Shown here: piece by piece, positions 8,104 through 16,961 of the stretch
How positions within the stretch are numbered: position 1 is the first letter of the stretch
How the letters are laid out: each line of letters begins with the position of its first letter
Origin: Halorussus litoreus
Lineage (GTDB): Archaea; Halobacteriota; Halobacteria; Halobacteriales; Haladaptataceae
NCBI RefSeq assembly: GCF_003382685.1
Contig: NZ_QLVG01000048.1
Location: forward strand, 1 to 54,897
Direction of reading: 5' to 3'
Length of the DNA stretch: 54,897 bases
The notes under the pieces: model-generated
The model's input: only the letters and a program-made list of their open reading frames with translations
What the model was told of the DNA's origin: nothing
Database searches by the model: none
Made by a program: the position numbers and the translations under genes

Positions 8104-8325
8104 ATGGATTCGGAGTTGGGCGTTTGTTCTCGGGAAACGAAACGCCGCCACGAGTTCATCAAGCAGTGGGCCGAGTACGTCCGCACTCACGACGACGAGG
8201 AGTCTGCACGAGGGAACCGAGCTCAGGCTCGGCAGTCGCAGCCCGCGCAGGCCGGAGGCCCAGCAGGACCGTCTGCCGGTGGACGAGCGAACGGAGTGAG
8301 CGAGGAGGCTGGGGAGCTGTGAAGT
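8104..8325 (+). pseudogene. 5' remnant of a small protein gene running into a repeat element
   Basis: From the ATG at 8104 the frame reads MDSELGVCSRETKRRHEFIK and then an acidic WAEYVRTHDDEE segment, up to about 8200. It has normal haloarchaeal composition and looks like the helical start of a short cytoplasmic protein. The frame then enters family A repeat sequence (from about 8203), becomes Gly/Ala/Gln-rich junk and stops at 8325 after 'SEEAGEL'. I infer that repeat insertion or a repeat-mediated deletion removed the 3' half of the gene. The repeat-encoded tail may still be translated. Confidence 0.5.
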
Positions 8326-8361
8326 TGCGGCGACTCATATGCATCGGCAGTAGCTAGCTTC
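8203..8361 (+). repeat. family A nested-hairpin repeat, single forward copy
   Basis: Contains the GCACGAGGGA-like module, a hairpin of the GAGCTCAGGCTC type, the GAGGAGGCTGGGGAG module and the terminal GGCAGTAGCTAGCT at 8348-8361, in the same order and orientation as the copy at 3153-3321. It directly abuts and truncates the small gene starting at 8104. Confidence 0.7.
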
Positions 8362-8651
8362 ATCCTGTCGAAGATTTCTGTTTCGAGGGCTCTGTTGACA
8401 CCTTCAATAGGTGATAGGTTACGACGATTATGCTGAATAGCAGGCGCATATCTCGTGCGGACTCACATCCCTGTTTCAGGGGAAGGCAAATCGGTCAGGA
8501 CAGACGAACGAGGTATCACGACAATCGGATGTATGATTCCTCTATTACAGGAGTGGCATTCTGAATGGAGAAGTTGGCTCAGCAATGAGTATCGCTGATG
8601 CCGAGTCATTTTCAGGGGAAGTATTAGTTGGCCGTGTCTTGTACGTCCAAT
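8362..8651. other. AT-richer noncoding spacer
   Basis: Clearly lower in GC than the rest of the window and continuous in composition with the UspA gene that follows. No convincing gene is seen. The string GGCTCTGTTGACA at about 8388-8400 resembles ends of some IS6-type insertion sequences, but no transposase or partner inverted repeat was found. Confidence 0.45.
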
Positions 8652-9362
8652 ATGGAACATCCAACCGTCCTCGTATTCGTCGAGTTTCCGGATCCCAAGT
8701 TCCCTACAGGGGGGTTCCTCAACCATCTTGCATACCCGGATGCAGAACTTGTCGGATTTTACAATCTCGATGACGGCGAGTCTGTCCAAGAGGTACAGGA
8801 CGAATACGAAGAGGAGTTCACCACGGAATTGCGAAACCAGGCCGAACAATTCGAGCAGCGAGGAGTACGGACGGACTTCGACTTCGTTTTCAACCATGAT
8901 CGGGGCGAAGCACGACAAAAAGTCGCCGAAAGCCATGAGGTTGATGCGATTCTCATGCCGGGTGGAGCGAACACGCTTGGCAAAGTATTGATGCCTTGCC
9001 GTCACACAAAGAATGCGGAAGAGAAAGTGTCCACTCTTCTTAATATCATTGATCGTGATGACCTAATCTCAGTTGATCTCATACACATAGCCGATCCAGA
9101 TGATCCAGAGGGAAAAGACGAGGGTAAAAGAATTCTCAAGGAGATGACTTCGGTCCTTGTAGATCAAGATATCCCATCCGTACAAGTCAACCGGGAGGTG
9201 CGAACAGGAAGAGATATCTCATTTGAACTGAATCAAGCCGCTCGCAATTATGATCTCGTTGTACTAGGTGAAACCGAGCAGGATCTTGGAGATAATATCT
9301 TCGGCCCGGTAGGCGATTATATTGTCGACGAACGAGACGTTCCAGTCTTGATCCTTCGGTGA
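8652..9362 (+). CDS. two-domain universal stress (UspA-like) protein
   Basis: A 236-residue cytoplasmic protein with two Usp-like alpha/beta halves. The first is about residues 1-125, opening with 'PTVLVFVEFP' and closing with 'VDAILMPGGANTLGKVLMP'. The second is about 130-236, with 'NYDLVVLGETEQDLGDNIFGPVGDYI' and the closing strand 'VPVLIL'. The canonical GxxGx9GS ATP motif is degenerate, so nucleotide binding is uncertain. The ATG at 8652 is preferred over an upstream TTG at 8628 because it opens the conserved beta strand. The gene is much more AT-rich than its neighbours, with A/T third positions common, suggesting acquisition from a lower-GC archaeon. Confidence 0.83.
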   Translation: MEHPTVLVFVEFPDPKFPTGGFLNHLAYPDAELVGFYNLDDGESVQEVQDEYEEEFTTELRNQAEQFEQRGVRTDFDFVFNHDRGEARQKVAESHEVDAILMPGGANTLGKVLMPCRHTKNAEEKVSTLLNIIDRDDLISVDLIHIADPDDPEGKDEGKRILKEMTSVLVDQDIPSVQVNREVRTGRDISFELNQAARNYDLVVLGETEQDLGDNIFGPVGDYIVDERDVPVLILR

Positions 9363-9560
9363 GTATCACCCGTCAAGAGCTTCGTTCTCGATATTGGATA
9401 GCAGCCCTTACATTTTATTGGCAGTTCTACTGACTGGCCTATTCATCTAAATCGGTGTGTAACCAACGATGACCGACTGCTGAGTTCATCCTCTGTATGC
9501 AGCACGCAGTTTGTATCAGCTTCCGGGGGTTTCAACAGAACCGTTGTGAGGGAATCTGAG

Positions 9561-9810
9561 CTAGCTACTGCTTGGACCTCGGCGTGACCGCAACCGCACA
9601 CAGCACCGGCAGGGCAAGCTCTGCCGAGCCTGCGCTCACGTCCGTTCGCGCAGACACCGAAGCTCGTCCTCCCCAGCCTCCTGCGCTTCTTGGGCTTTGC
9701 CCTGCGATGTCTGCGGGCGACCCCCGAGTCGCCCGCACGGCACGCGAGGCGCACTGGGCCTCGCCATGCTCGTCCCTCGCGCGCGAGCAACGCGCGCGCC
9801 GGAGCAGAAA
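9561..9810 (-). repeat. family A nested-hairpin repeat, single reverse copy
   Basis: Begins AGCTAGCTACTGC at about 9561 and continues with modules that are reverse complements of those in forward copies: CTCCCCAGCCTCCTGCG, CTCGTCCCTCGCGCGCGAGC and CGCGCGCGCCGG. Internal hairpins include AGGGCAAGCTCTGCC-type and GGGCGACCCCCGAGTCGCCC-type units. It lies between the convergent UspA and TPP-enzyme genes, within a 502-base spacer that holds nothing else recognisable. Confidence 0.72.
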
Positions 9811-9864
9811 GTGGAGTTCACAAAGAGCGGGAACCCGTGGGCTCTCCCGAAAATTCAGTTGTCT

Positions 9865-11562
9865 TTACTCGTGAAGCCCGCCCACGGAGGCGTAGAACGA
9901 CGACTGGAGCTGCTCGGCCATGTCCTCCTCGCGGTCGATGCGGGCGTCTATCACGGTCGGTACATCACTGTCCTTCCCCTCGCGGAGCGCATCGGCCAGT
10001 TCGTCCGGGGTCGTCGCCCGGATCCCCTCCGCGCCGAAGCCCTCCGCGACTTTCACGAAGTCGGTGTCGTGGAACTCCACGCCCGCGATGTCGCCGTTGG
10101 CGTCCTGCATCTGGCGAACCATCCCGAGGCTGGTGTCGTTGAGCACGACGAAGGTGGGCGCGACCCCCTGCTCGACCGCGGTCTCGACGCTGGTCATCGT
10201 CATGGTGAACCCGCCGTCGCCCGCGACGCCGATCACGTCCCGGTCGGTCGTGATCGCGGCCGAGACTGCGGCCGGGGTGGCCCAGCCCATCCCGCCGACG
10301 CCGCCCGAGCCGAAGTAGGTCCGAACGCCCGGCGTCTGGAGGTAGTTCAGTAGCCAGAAGCGGTTGTTCCCCGAGTCGGCGGTGACGATGGTGTCCTCGT
10401 CCACGGCGGCCTCGATCTCCTTCACGGCGCGCTGGGGTTTGATGGGCGAGGCCTCGGACTCGCAGGCCGGGGCCGAGAACGACTCGCGGGCCGATTCCGC
10501 GCGGTCGCGCGCCCAGTCGTTGGTTCCTCCACCTGCGTCCGCGAGCGCTTGCAGGCTCTCGGCCGCATCGCCGATGAGTCCCACATCCGCGGGGTACACC
10601 CAGCCGGCGTTCTTCGTCGTCACGTCCGCGTGAACGATGGTCTGCTCGTCGGGCCGGACGAAGTCGGGGGCCTGCCAGTTGGTGTCCATCGGGTTCATCC
10701 GACAGCCGACCACGAGCAGGCAGTCGGCCTCGCTCACGACCTGATTCGCGCCTTCGTGGCCGAACGAGCCGATGACGCCCGCCGCGAGGTCGTGGGTCTC
10801 GGGGAGCGTGGACTTCCCGAGGTAGGAGGTCGTCACGACCGCGCCGTAGGCTTCGGCGACCGACTCCAGTTCGTCGTAGGCCTGCGCGGCGTGGACGCCG
10901 TTGCCCGCGATGATGACGGGTCGCTCGGCATCGGCGAGCGCCGCTGCGGCGTCGGCCACGTCGTCGCCGGTCGGCGCGGCGTCCCAGTTGCGGACCTGCT
11001 CGTCGGCGTCCCAGACCGGCGGCACCGGGTCTTCGGGCACCTCCTCGGTGATGGCGTCGCCGTCGAGGACGACCGCCGTGGGGCCGGGCCGCCCGGCGGT
11101 CGCGTGCTTGAACGCCAACTGGACGCTTCGGAGCGTCTCGGTCGGCGAGCGCGGGAACCAGTGCTCTTTGGTCACGCCGTCCAGAATTTTGGGGAGGTCG
11201 AGACCGCCGTAGTCCCCGCGGGCCTGCTGGTACGGCGCGAGCGTGGAGTAGTCGCCGCGCTCGCTGGCCTCGGTGAGGACGACCATCGGCGATGAGGAGA
11301 GCCGGGCCTCCATCTGGCCGATGGTTCCCAGACTCCCGATCCACGGCCCCTGACCCGCGAGCACGCCGGGATTCTGGGTCAGACGACCGTGGACCTCGGC
11401 CATCACGCTCCCCTCGCGCTCGTCGCGCGGGCGGACCACGCCGATGTCCGTCTCCGGAAGCTCGTCGAACAGTTCGATGATGCGGCCGCCGGGGTAGCCG
11501 AACACGTACTCGACGCCGAGTTCTTCGAGTTGAGCGACGAGCGCCTCGTTCGTCTCGGTCAT
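9865..11562 (-). CDS. thiamine pyrophosphate-binding enzyme (acetolactate synthase-like)
   Basis: A 565-residue member of the acetolactate synthase/benzoylformate decarboxylase superfamily. It has an N-terminal PYR domain (1-170) with the activating Glu in 'DEREGSVMAEVHGR', a middle domain (about 190-330; 'RPVIIAGNGVHAAQAYDELE') and a C-terminal PP domain with the GDG...N magnesium/TPP motif near residue 448 ('GVAGDGGF', then 'VVLNDTS'). It catalyses decarboxylation or ligation of a 2-oxo acid; the substrate is unclear. No ilvN regulatory subunit or ilvC is adjacent, which argues against a role in branched-chain synthesis. Confidence 0.9.
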   Translation of the reverse strand: MTETNEALVAQLEELGVEYVFGYPGGRIIELFDELPETDIGVVRPRDEREGSVMAEVHGRLTQNPGVLAGQGPWIGSLGTIGQMEARLSSSPMVVLTEASERGDYSTLAPYQQARGDYGGLDLPKILDGVTKEHWFPRSPTETLRSVQLAFKHATAGRPGPTAVVLDGDAITEEVPEDPVPPVWDADEQVRNWDAAPTGDDVADAAAALADAERPVIIAGNGVHAAQAYDELESVAEAYGAVVTTSYLGKSTLPETHDLAAGVIGSFGHEGANQVVSEADCLLVVGCRMNPMDTNWQAPDFVRPDEQTIVHADVTTKNAGWVYPADVGLIGDAAESLQALADAGGGTNDWARDRAESARESFSAPACESEASPIKPQRAVKEIEAAVDEDTIVTADSGNNRFWLLNYLQTPGVRTYFGSGGVGGMGWATPAAVSAAITTDRDVIGVAGDGGFTMTMTSVETAVEQGVAPTFVVLNDTSLGMVRQMQDANGDIAGVEFHDTDFVKVAEGFGAEGIRATTPDELADALREGKDSDVPTVIDARIDREEDMAEQLQSSFYASVGGLHE

Positions 11563-11669
11563 TGGCCGAGGTGACTCCCGCTGGTGACTTTGGTCTGTCG
11601 CTTCCCGGACCTGTTCAGGGAGTCCGTCACGGCTTCGTGCGTTCCGAATTCAGTCTCTGTCATCGCTGC

Positions 11670-12833
11670 TCAATCCCCATCCGCCGTCGTATCGGTTGCC
11701 GAGTCGTCGAGGCTCCCGGTGTCGAAGCCGCTCCAGTCGATCTTCCGCTGGAAGTACAGCGCCACGTTGACCAGCCCGAGTAACACCGGCACCTCGATGA
11801 GCGGGCCGACGACGGTGGCGAACGCGACGCTCGACCCGACGCCGAACACCGCGACCGCGACCGCGATTGCCAGTTCGAAGTTGTTCGACGCGGCGGTGAA
11901 CCCGATGGCCGTCGTGGTCGAGTAGTCCGCGCCAATGGCCCGTCCCATGCCGAAGCTCACGAAGAACATCACGACGAAGTAGACGGTAAGCGGGACCGCG
12001 ATGAAGAGGACGTCGGTCGGCTCGGCTACGATGGTCTCGCCCTGCATCGCGAACATCACGACCACCGTGAACAGCAGCGCGATCAGCGTCAGCGGGCTGA
12101 CGCTCGGTACGAACTCTTCGTCGTACCACTCGGTGGACTTGGCCCGCGTGCCCGCGAACCGCGAGAGGATGCCGGCCGTGAACGGGATGCCGAGGAAGAT
12201 CGCGATGGCCTCGAACACCTGCATGGGGGTCACGTCGAACGACTGGATTCCCGCAGCGAGCGTCTCCAGTCCGAGTGAGGACGGGACCGCGAGCGCGAAG
12301 AACCAGACGTACACGCCGTAGGTCAGGATCTGGAACACGCTGTTGAACGCGACCAGTCCGGCGGCGTACTCCGCCGAGCCCTCCGCGAGTTCGTTCCAGA
12401 CGAGCACCATCGCGATGCACCGGGCCATCCCGATGAAGACGAGTCCGAGGAAAAAATCCGGGCGCGCGGGGAGTCCGGGGACCACGCCGCCGAAGAAGAT
12501 CACCGCCAGCGCAAACATCAGCGTCGGGCCGATGAGCCAGTTCTGGACGAGGCTCAGCCCGAGCACCTTCAGGTTCCGGAACACGGTGGGGAGCTGGCCG
12601 TAGTTCACCTTCGCCAGCGGCGGGTACATCATCAGGATCAGCCCGACCTCGACGAGGTGGAACGCCTGAATCGGCTCGGTGACAGACGGCGCGAGGTAGC
12701 CGAGGCCGACGCCCACGGCCATCGCGGCGAAGATCCAGACGGTGAGGTACTTGTCGAGGAGGTCCATCGACCGCGGGTCGCCGCAGTCGGGACAGCCACA
12801 ATCGGGGCCGTGGTCGTGTGCGACGTTGCTCAT
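11670..12833 (-). CDS. arsB: ACR3-family arsenite efflux transporter
   Basis: A 387-residue, roughly ten-helix transporter of the ACR3 (BASS superfamily) type, expelling arsenite (and possibly antimonite) across the cell membrane. Family signatures are 'GMARCIAMVLVWNELAEGS' with the conserved transport Cys, 'ALVAFNSVFQ', and 'SNNFELAIAVAVAVFG' with the conserved Glu. The N-terminus has a His/Cys cluster (HDHGPDCGCPDCGDP, about residues 6-20) not present in all homologues, which may bind metalloid or metal. Its ATG overlaps the TGA of the upstream ArsR gene by four bases, so the two are translationally coupled. Confidence 0.93.
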   Translation of the reverse strand: MSNVAHDHGPDCGCPDCGDPRSMDLLDKYLTVWIFAAMAVGVGLGYLAPSVTEPIQAFHLVEVGLILMMYPPLAKVNYGQLPTVFRNLKVLGLSLVQNWLIGPTLMFALAVIFFGGVVPGLPARPDFFLGLVFIGMARCIAMVLVWNELAEGSAEYAAGLVAFNSVFQILTYGVYVWFFALAVPSSLGLETLAAGIQSFDVTPMQVFEAIAIFLGIPFTAGILSRFAGTRAKSTEWYDEEFVPSVSPLTLIALLFTVVVMFAMQGETIVAEPTDVLFIAVPLTVYFVVMFFVSFGMGRAIGADYSTTTAIGFTAASNNFELAIAVAVAVFGVGSSVAFATVVGPLIEVPVLLGLVNVALYFQRKIDWSGFDTGSLDDSATDTTADGD

Positions 12834-13249
12834 TCGCCCTCACCCTCGCTTTGTAAGGCGTCGTCCCGTTTCACGCGATCAGCAACTTGCAGGAGGTCGC
12901 CCGCGAGGTCGGTCGCGCGGTAGTACCGCCAGTTGCCCTCCTTCCGGCGGGCGACCAGTCCCGCGTCGACGAGGTCCGAGAGTGCGTGACTCACCGCACT
13001 CTCGCTCACGTCCACGAGCGGTTCGAGCTCACAGACGCACAGTTCGTCCTCGGCGGTCGCGAGGACGCGCGCAAGCCGGTAGCGCGTCTCGTCGCCGAGC
13101 ACGGCGAACACCGGTCGCGCCCGGTCCTCGGCGAACGCGTTGTCGGCCAGCGAGTCGAGTTCGCCGAGTCGGCGTTCCACGTGCTCGTCGCAACACTCGC
13201 CGATGGAGTCGGCGAGCAGCCGTCTGATTCGATTACTGGACTCTGCCAT
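12830..13249 (-). CDS. arsR: ArsR/SmtB-family metalloregulator
   Basis: A 139-residue winged-helix repressor. The sensor Cys71 and Cys73 lie in the ELCVCEL motif at the start of the recognition region, the classical arsenite/metal site of ArsR. A second pair, Cys19/Cys20, sits near the N-terminus. The HTH covers 'DVSESAVSHALSDLVDAGLV' (80-99) and the wing 'RKEGNWRYYR' (102-111). The ATG at 13249 is chosen because upstream frame extension (to 13945) is only antisense to the epimerase gene. It forms an operon with the arsenite pump, overlapping it by four bases, and should repress its own operon through the dyads upstream. Confidence 0.92.
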   Translation of the reverse strand: MAESSNRIRRLLADSIGECCDEHVERRLGELDSLADNAFAEDRARPVFAVLGDETRYRLARVLATAEDELCVCELEPLVDVSESAVSHALSDLVDAGLVARRKEGNWRYYRATDLAGDLLQVADRVKRDDALQSEGEGE

Positions 13250-13253
13250 CGGA

Positions 13254-13316
13254 ATTCGATTGAATGGGAATTCAGATAGTAATTCCGGTCTGAATGTGGA
13301 TTCAGATGGTTCTCGG
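13254..13316 (-). promoter_or_regulatory. putative ArsR operator with overlapping dyads
   Basis: Directly upstream of the arsR start lies a cluster of related half-sites: GGAATTC, GGAATTCAGA, TCTGAAT and GGATTCAGA. ATTCAGA and TCTGAAT form a 7-bp inverted pair about 12 bases apart, and GGAATT/AATTCC a second, nested pair. The region is distinctly AT-rich for this genome and occupies the expected promoter position for the arsR-ACR3 operon. Confidence 0.6.
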
Positions 13317-13379
13317 CAGTGAGATGGGTCGGTCGCAGTCTCGGAACAAAATAGCGGCGAGAGGAGTAGGGGCGACAGC

Positions 13380-14309
13380 TCAGGCCAGTTCGTCGTACAG
13401 CTGCTCGGCCGCGGTCCGGACGGCCTGCGCGCTCTCGCGCTCGGGCGACCAGCCGATAGCGCTCGCCTTCTCGATGGAGAGGCGCATCTTCGGCACGTCG
13501 CCGGTCCAGCCGCGGTCGCCGCCGGTGTACTCGAACTCGGGGTCGCAGCCGACCACGTCGCTGACGAGTTCCGCGATGCGCGTGACCGAGATGGTCGTGC
13601 GCGTGCCGAGGTTGTAGCGATTGACGGGGTCGTCGGTGTGCTCGACCACGTGCTCCATCCCGGCCACGCAGTCCTCGACGTGGAGGTAGGACTTCTCCTG
13701 CCGGCCGTCGCCGAGGATGGTGAGAGAGGTGGGGTCGTCGAGCAGTTTCTCGATGAAGTCCGAGATGACGTTGTTTCGCTGGTGGGGCCCGACCACGTTC
13801 GAGAACCTGAACATCCACGTCGTGAAGTCGTGTGAGTGGGCGTAGGTCGAGAGAAGGCCCTCACCGGCCAGCTTGCTCGCGCCATAGGTGCTGACCGGGT
13901 CGAGCGGCGCGAAGTCCTCGGGCGTCGGCCGGGGTGCCTCGCCATAGACCGCCGACGAGGAGGCGAACGCGATCTTCGAGAGGCCGACCTCGTCCATGCG
14001 TTCGAGCAGGTTGTACACCATCGCGTTGTTGTGTTCGAACACTCTGCGATGGTCGCCCCGGTTCACGTCCGAGAGCGCCCCGAGGTGGAAGACGAGATCC
14101 ACGTCGGGTGTGACGACTTCGGCCGCGTCGTCGGGGTCCGTGAGGTCAGCCTCCACGAACTCGGCTGACTCGGGAACCCACTCGCGCTTGCCCTTCGAGA
14201 GATTATCTGCAACGCGCACGTCGTTGTCCTCGGCCAGCGACTCGGTGAGGTGGGTGCCGATGAGGCCCGCGCCACCGGTCACGAGAATCGACTTTCCGGA
14301 GAGGTTCAT
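13380..14309 (-). CDS. NAD-dependent epimerase/dehydratase (UDP-glucose 4-epimerase-like)
   Basis: A 309-residue extended SDR. It has a GxxGxxG Rossmann motif (residues 12-18, TGGAGLIG), Asp35 after beta-2, catalytic Ser in 'ASSSAVYGE' (116-124), and the YxxxK pair Tyr142/Lys146. 'FSNVVGPHQRNNVISDFI' and 'YLHVEDCV' match the UDP-sugar binding region of GalE/WbpP-like enzymes. It probably interconverts a nucleotide sugar for surface glycans. It is related to, but not a close copy of, the epimerase at 6427-7395. Stand-alone, upstream of the arsenite operon promoter. Confidence 0.9.
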   Translation of the reverse strand: MNLSGKSILVTGGAGLIGTHLTESLAEDNDVRVADNLSKGKREWVPESAEFVEADLTDPDDAAEVVTPDVDLVFHLGALSDVNRGDHRRVFEHNNAMVYNLLERMDEVGLSKIAFASSSAVYGEAPRPTPEDFAPLDPVSTYGASKLAGEGLLSTYAHSHDFTTWMFRFSNVVGPHQRNNVISDFIEKLLDDPTSLTILGDGRQEKSYLHVEDCVAGMEHVVEHTDDPVNRYNLGTRTTISVTRIAELVSDVVGCDPEFEYTGGDRGWTGDVPKMRLSIEKASAIGWSPERESAQAVRTAAEQLYDELA

Positions 14310-14480
14310 GCGGGAAGTAGCGACGGAGCAACGGATATATCTTTACGTTCGGGGTCTCGCTCTGGGTTTCCTGTCGGCTTCCTCGGTGGACTTCGGACGA
14401 TCTGAGATCGACGCTCGACCTTCTCGCGAAAGCAGACAAAATAAGGAAACGCGCGACCCTAAAACCGAACTGAAAGCTCG

Positions 14481-16961
14481 TTACTCGTCCTCCACGCGCC
14501 GAATCCGCTCGCGAACCCTGTTCGGCGTGAACGGAATTTGGTCGGCTTTCACCCCGAGTGGCTCCAGCGCGTCGTTGATCGAACACGCGATGCTCGCCGG
14601 GGCGTCGATCATCCCGCCTTCTCCCGTGCCTTTGGCACCCGTCTCGGTGAAGGGCGAGGGCGTCTCGCTGTGGTCGAGTTCCATCTCGGGCACGTTCTCG
14701 ATGGAGGGCAGCCGGTAGTCGAACAGCGTGATGGCCTGGGGCTGCCCCGACTCGTCGTAGCCGAACTCCTCCTGGAGCGCCGCGCCGATGCCCTGCGCGA
14801 GCCCGCCGTGGGCCTGCCCCTCGACGATCATCGGGTTGAGCTGGGTGCCACAGTCCCGGAGCGAGTAGAGCTTCAGGATCTCGACCTCGCCGGTGGTCGC
14901 GTCGACCTCCACGATGGGCGCGTTCGCGGCGAACGCCGCGGTCGGATACACCGGGAGCTTCCGGGCGAGGGCTTCGTCGAAGTCCTCCAACTGGGTCGCG
15001 GGGTGCTCGTAGTCGTAGCTCGCGCTAGTCAGTCGGTCACCGCGGTCGCGGTCGTGACTGACCAACTCCGCGAGCGTAAGCGACTCGCCAGTCACGCGCT
15101 CGACCGCGCCGTCGCGGTAGGTCACGTCGCGCTCCGGGCAGTCCCACACCTCGCTCGCGAGCGTTTCGAGATTCTCGGCGAGCGCTCGCCCGAGACCCTT
15201 CGCCGCGCCCGAGACCATGACCGCCATCCGGGACGCCGCGGAGCCGTACTCCGTGGGGGCCGCCGCGCTGTCGAGGTAGTCGACCTCGATGGCACTCGGG
15301 AGAACGCCGAGTTCGTCGGCGAGCAGCTGGGTCACCAGCGTCTGATGACCCTGCCCGGACGAGTCGGTAGCGAGGTGCGCGAGAACGGTTCCGTCCTCGC
15401 GGACCTCCGCACGGAGATGTTCCGGGAGCTCTGCCACGTCGTCGCGGTCGCGGTCGGCCAGCGACTCCCTGTCCGAGCGCTGGCGGTCGGTCCAGTCGGC
15501 CCCCGAAACGCCCGGTTCGATGTGGACCGTGGGACGCACGCCGCGGTATTTTCCTTCGGCTCGCCTCTGCTCGACGATCTCGGGGTCGAGCAGCCCGCCG
15601 TCGCGCTCCGATTCGATCTTCTCCTGTACGTGCGCGAGCGCGGCCGGGAAGTCCCCCGAGTCGTAGACGTTCTTCGAGGGGAGTTCGTACGGCATCTGGT
15701 CGGGGTCGATGAGATTTCTCCTGCGGAGTTCGTCGGGGTCCATCCCCACTGCCTCGGCGGCCTCGTCGACGATCATCTCCAGCGCGTACAGGTGGGCGGG
15801 CACGCCGAAGCCCCGGTAGGCGGTCTGGCAGGTCTTGTTCGTCAGCACGAGGTCGTACTCGTAGCGGGCGTCGCGCACGTCGTAGGCGTTCGACAGCACC
15901 GAGAGGGGCTTGAGCACCTGATTCACGGGGTAGCGTGGCCACGCGCCGAAGTCGTCGACGAACCAGAAGTCGAGGCCGCGGATCGTCCCGTCGTCGTCGA
16001 CCGCGAGCTTCACGTCGTACTCGCGCTGGGTCGAGTGCATGTCTCCGCCCTGCAGGTTCTCGATTCGGTCCTCCACGAACGCGACGGGCCGGCTCAACTC
16101 CTTGCTCGCGATCGCGGCCAGACAGCAGTAGCGGTGGATGGCGATCTTCGTGCCGAAGCTCCCGCCAACGTCCGGCGGCACGTCGAGGTGGACGTCGTCG
16201 GGGTCGTAGCCCAGCGTCTCGTACACCGTGTCGTCGACGAGCGTGTGCAACTGGATGTTGCAGTCGACCGAGAAGGTGTCGGCGTCCTCGTCGTAGTCGG
16301 CCACCACGCCCGCGGTTTCGAGCGGAACCCCCGATATCCGGCCCCACGAGTACGAGCCCTCCACGACGTGGTCGGCCTCGGCGAAGGCGGCCTCGGGGTC
16401 GCCGAACGTCAACTCCTCGTGGTCCCCGACGTTGGTGCCCACGTCCTCGTGGACCAGCACGTCGTCGTCGCGGGCCTCGCGGGGGTCGATCACGGGGTCG
16501 AGTTTGTCGTAGGACACGTCCACGAGGTCGACCGCGTCCTCGGCGACGTAGCGGTCGTCCGCGACCACGGCGACCACGGGTTCGCCCACGTACCGGACCG
16601 TCCCGTCGGCAAGCGACCACTCCTCGAAGCCGTGCAGCCCGGTCGGCATCGGGTTGTACTCGCCCTTGAGATCCTCGGCGGTCAGCACGAGGTGACAGCC
16701 CGGATGGTCCTCGGCAGCGCTCGCGTCGATCTCCTCGATCTCGGCGTGCGGGTGGACGCTCCGGTACAGCGCCATGTGGAGCGCGCTCTCGGGCGCTTTG
16801 TCGTGGACGTACTCGGCCTCGCCGGTGAGGATGCGCCGATCCTCGACCCGGTTGAGCCCCCGACCGGTGAACCGCTCATCGCTCCCGACCTCGCCCGGGC
16901 TGTCGCTTTCGGGGTCGGCTGCGGCGTCCGCGCTCGCGTCGGCGTCGGGCCGCGAACTCAT
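14481..16961 (-). CDS. molybdopterin-binding large subunit of a xanthine dehydrogenase-family hydroxylase
   Basis: An 826-residue large subunit of the xanthine dehydrogenase/CO dehydrogenase family. The N-terminal a/b-hammerhead domain begins 'GRGLNRVEDRRILTGEAEYV' (about 32-51). AYRGFG near residue 379 resembles the xanthine/aldehyde oxidase signature rather than the AYRCSFR loop of true CO dehydrogenase. The catalytic base Glu lies in 'GTGEGGMID' near 782. It hydroxylates a carbon centre using water; the substrate is unknown. The ATG at 16961 overlaps the TGA of the 2Fe-2S subunit gene by four bases. The preceding acidic tail (residues 1-30) is probably disordered. No FAD subunit gene is adjacent. 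Confidence 0.92.
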   Translation of the reverse strand: MSSRPDADASADAAADPESDSPGEVGSDERFTGRGLNRVEDRRILTGEAEYVHDKAPESALHMALYRSVHPHAEIEEIDASAAEDHPGCHLVLTAEDLKGEYNPMPTGLHGFEEWSLADGTVRYVGEPVVAVVADDRYVAEDAVDLVDVSYDKLDPVIDPREARDDDVLVHEDVGTNVGDHEELTFGDPEAAFAEADHVVEGSYSWGRISGVPLETAGVVADYDEDADTFSVDCNIQLHTLVDDTVYETLGYDPDDVHLDVPPDVGGSFGTKIAIHRYCCLAAIASKELSRPVAFVEDRIENLQGGDMHSTQREYDVKLAVDDDGTIRGLDFWFVDDFGAWPRYPVNQVLKPLSVLSNAYDVRDARYEYDLVLTNKTCQTAYRGFGVPAHLYALEMIVDEAAEAVGMDPDELRRRNLIDPDQMPYELPSKNVYDSGDFPAALAHVQEKIESERDGGLLDPEIVEQRRAEGKYRGVRPTVHIEPGVSGADWTDRQRSDRESLADRDRDDVAELPEHLRAEVREDGTVLAHLATDSSGQGHQTLVTQLLADELGVLPSAIEVDYLDSAAAPTEYGSAASRMAVMVSGAAKGLGRALAENLETLASEVWDCPERDVTYRDGAVERVTGESLTLAELVSHDRDRGDRLTSASYDYEHPATQLEDFDEALARKLPVYPTAAFAANAPIVEVDATTGEVEILKLYSLRDCGTQLNPMIVEGQAHGGLAQGIGAALQEEFGYDESGQPQAITLFDYRLPSIENVPEMELDHSETPSPFTETGAKGTGEGGMIDAPASIACSINDALEPLGVKADQIPFTPNRVRERIRRVEDE

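Noticed and set aside
8388-8400. IS6-like end string GGCTCTGTTGACA
   Set aside because: Only one end seen, with no transposase and no matching inverted repeat nearby, so an insertion sequence cannot be supported.
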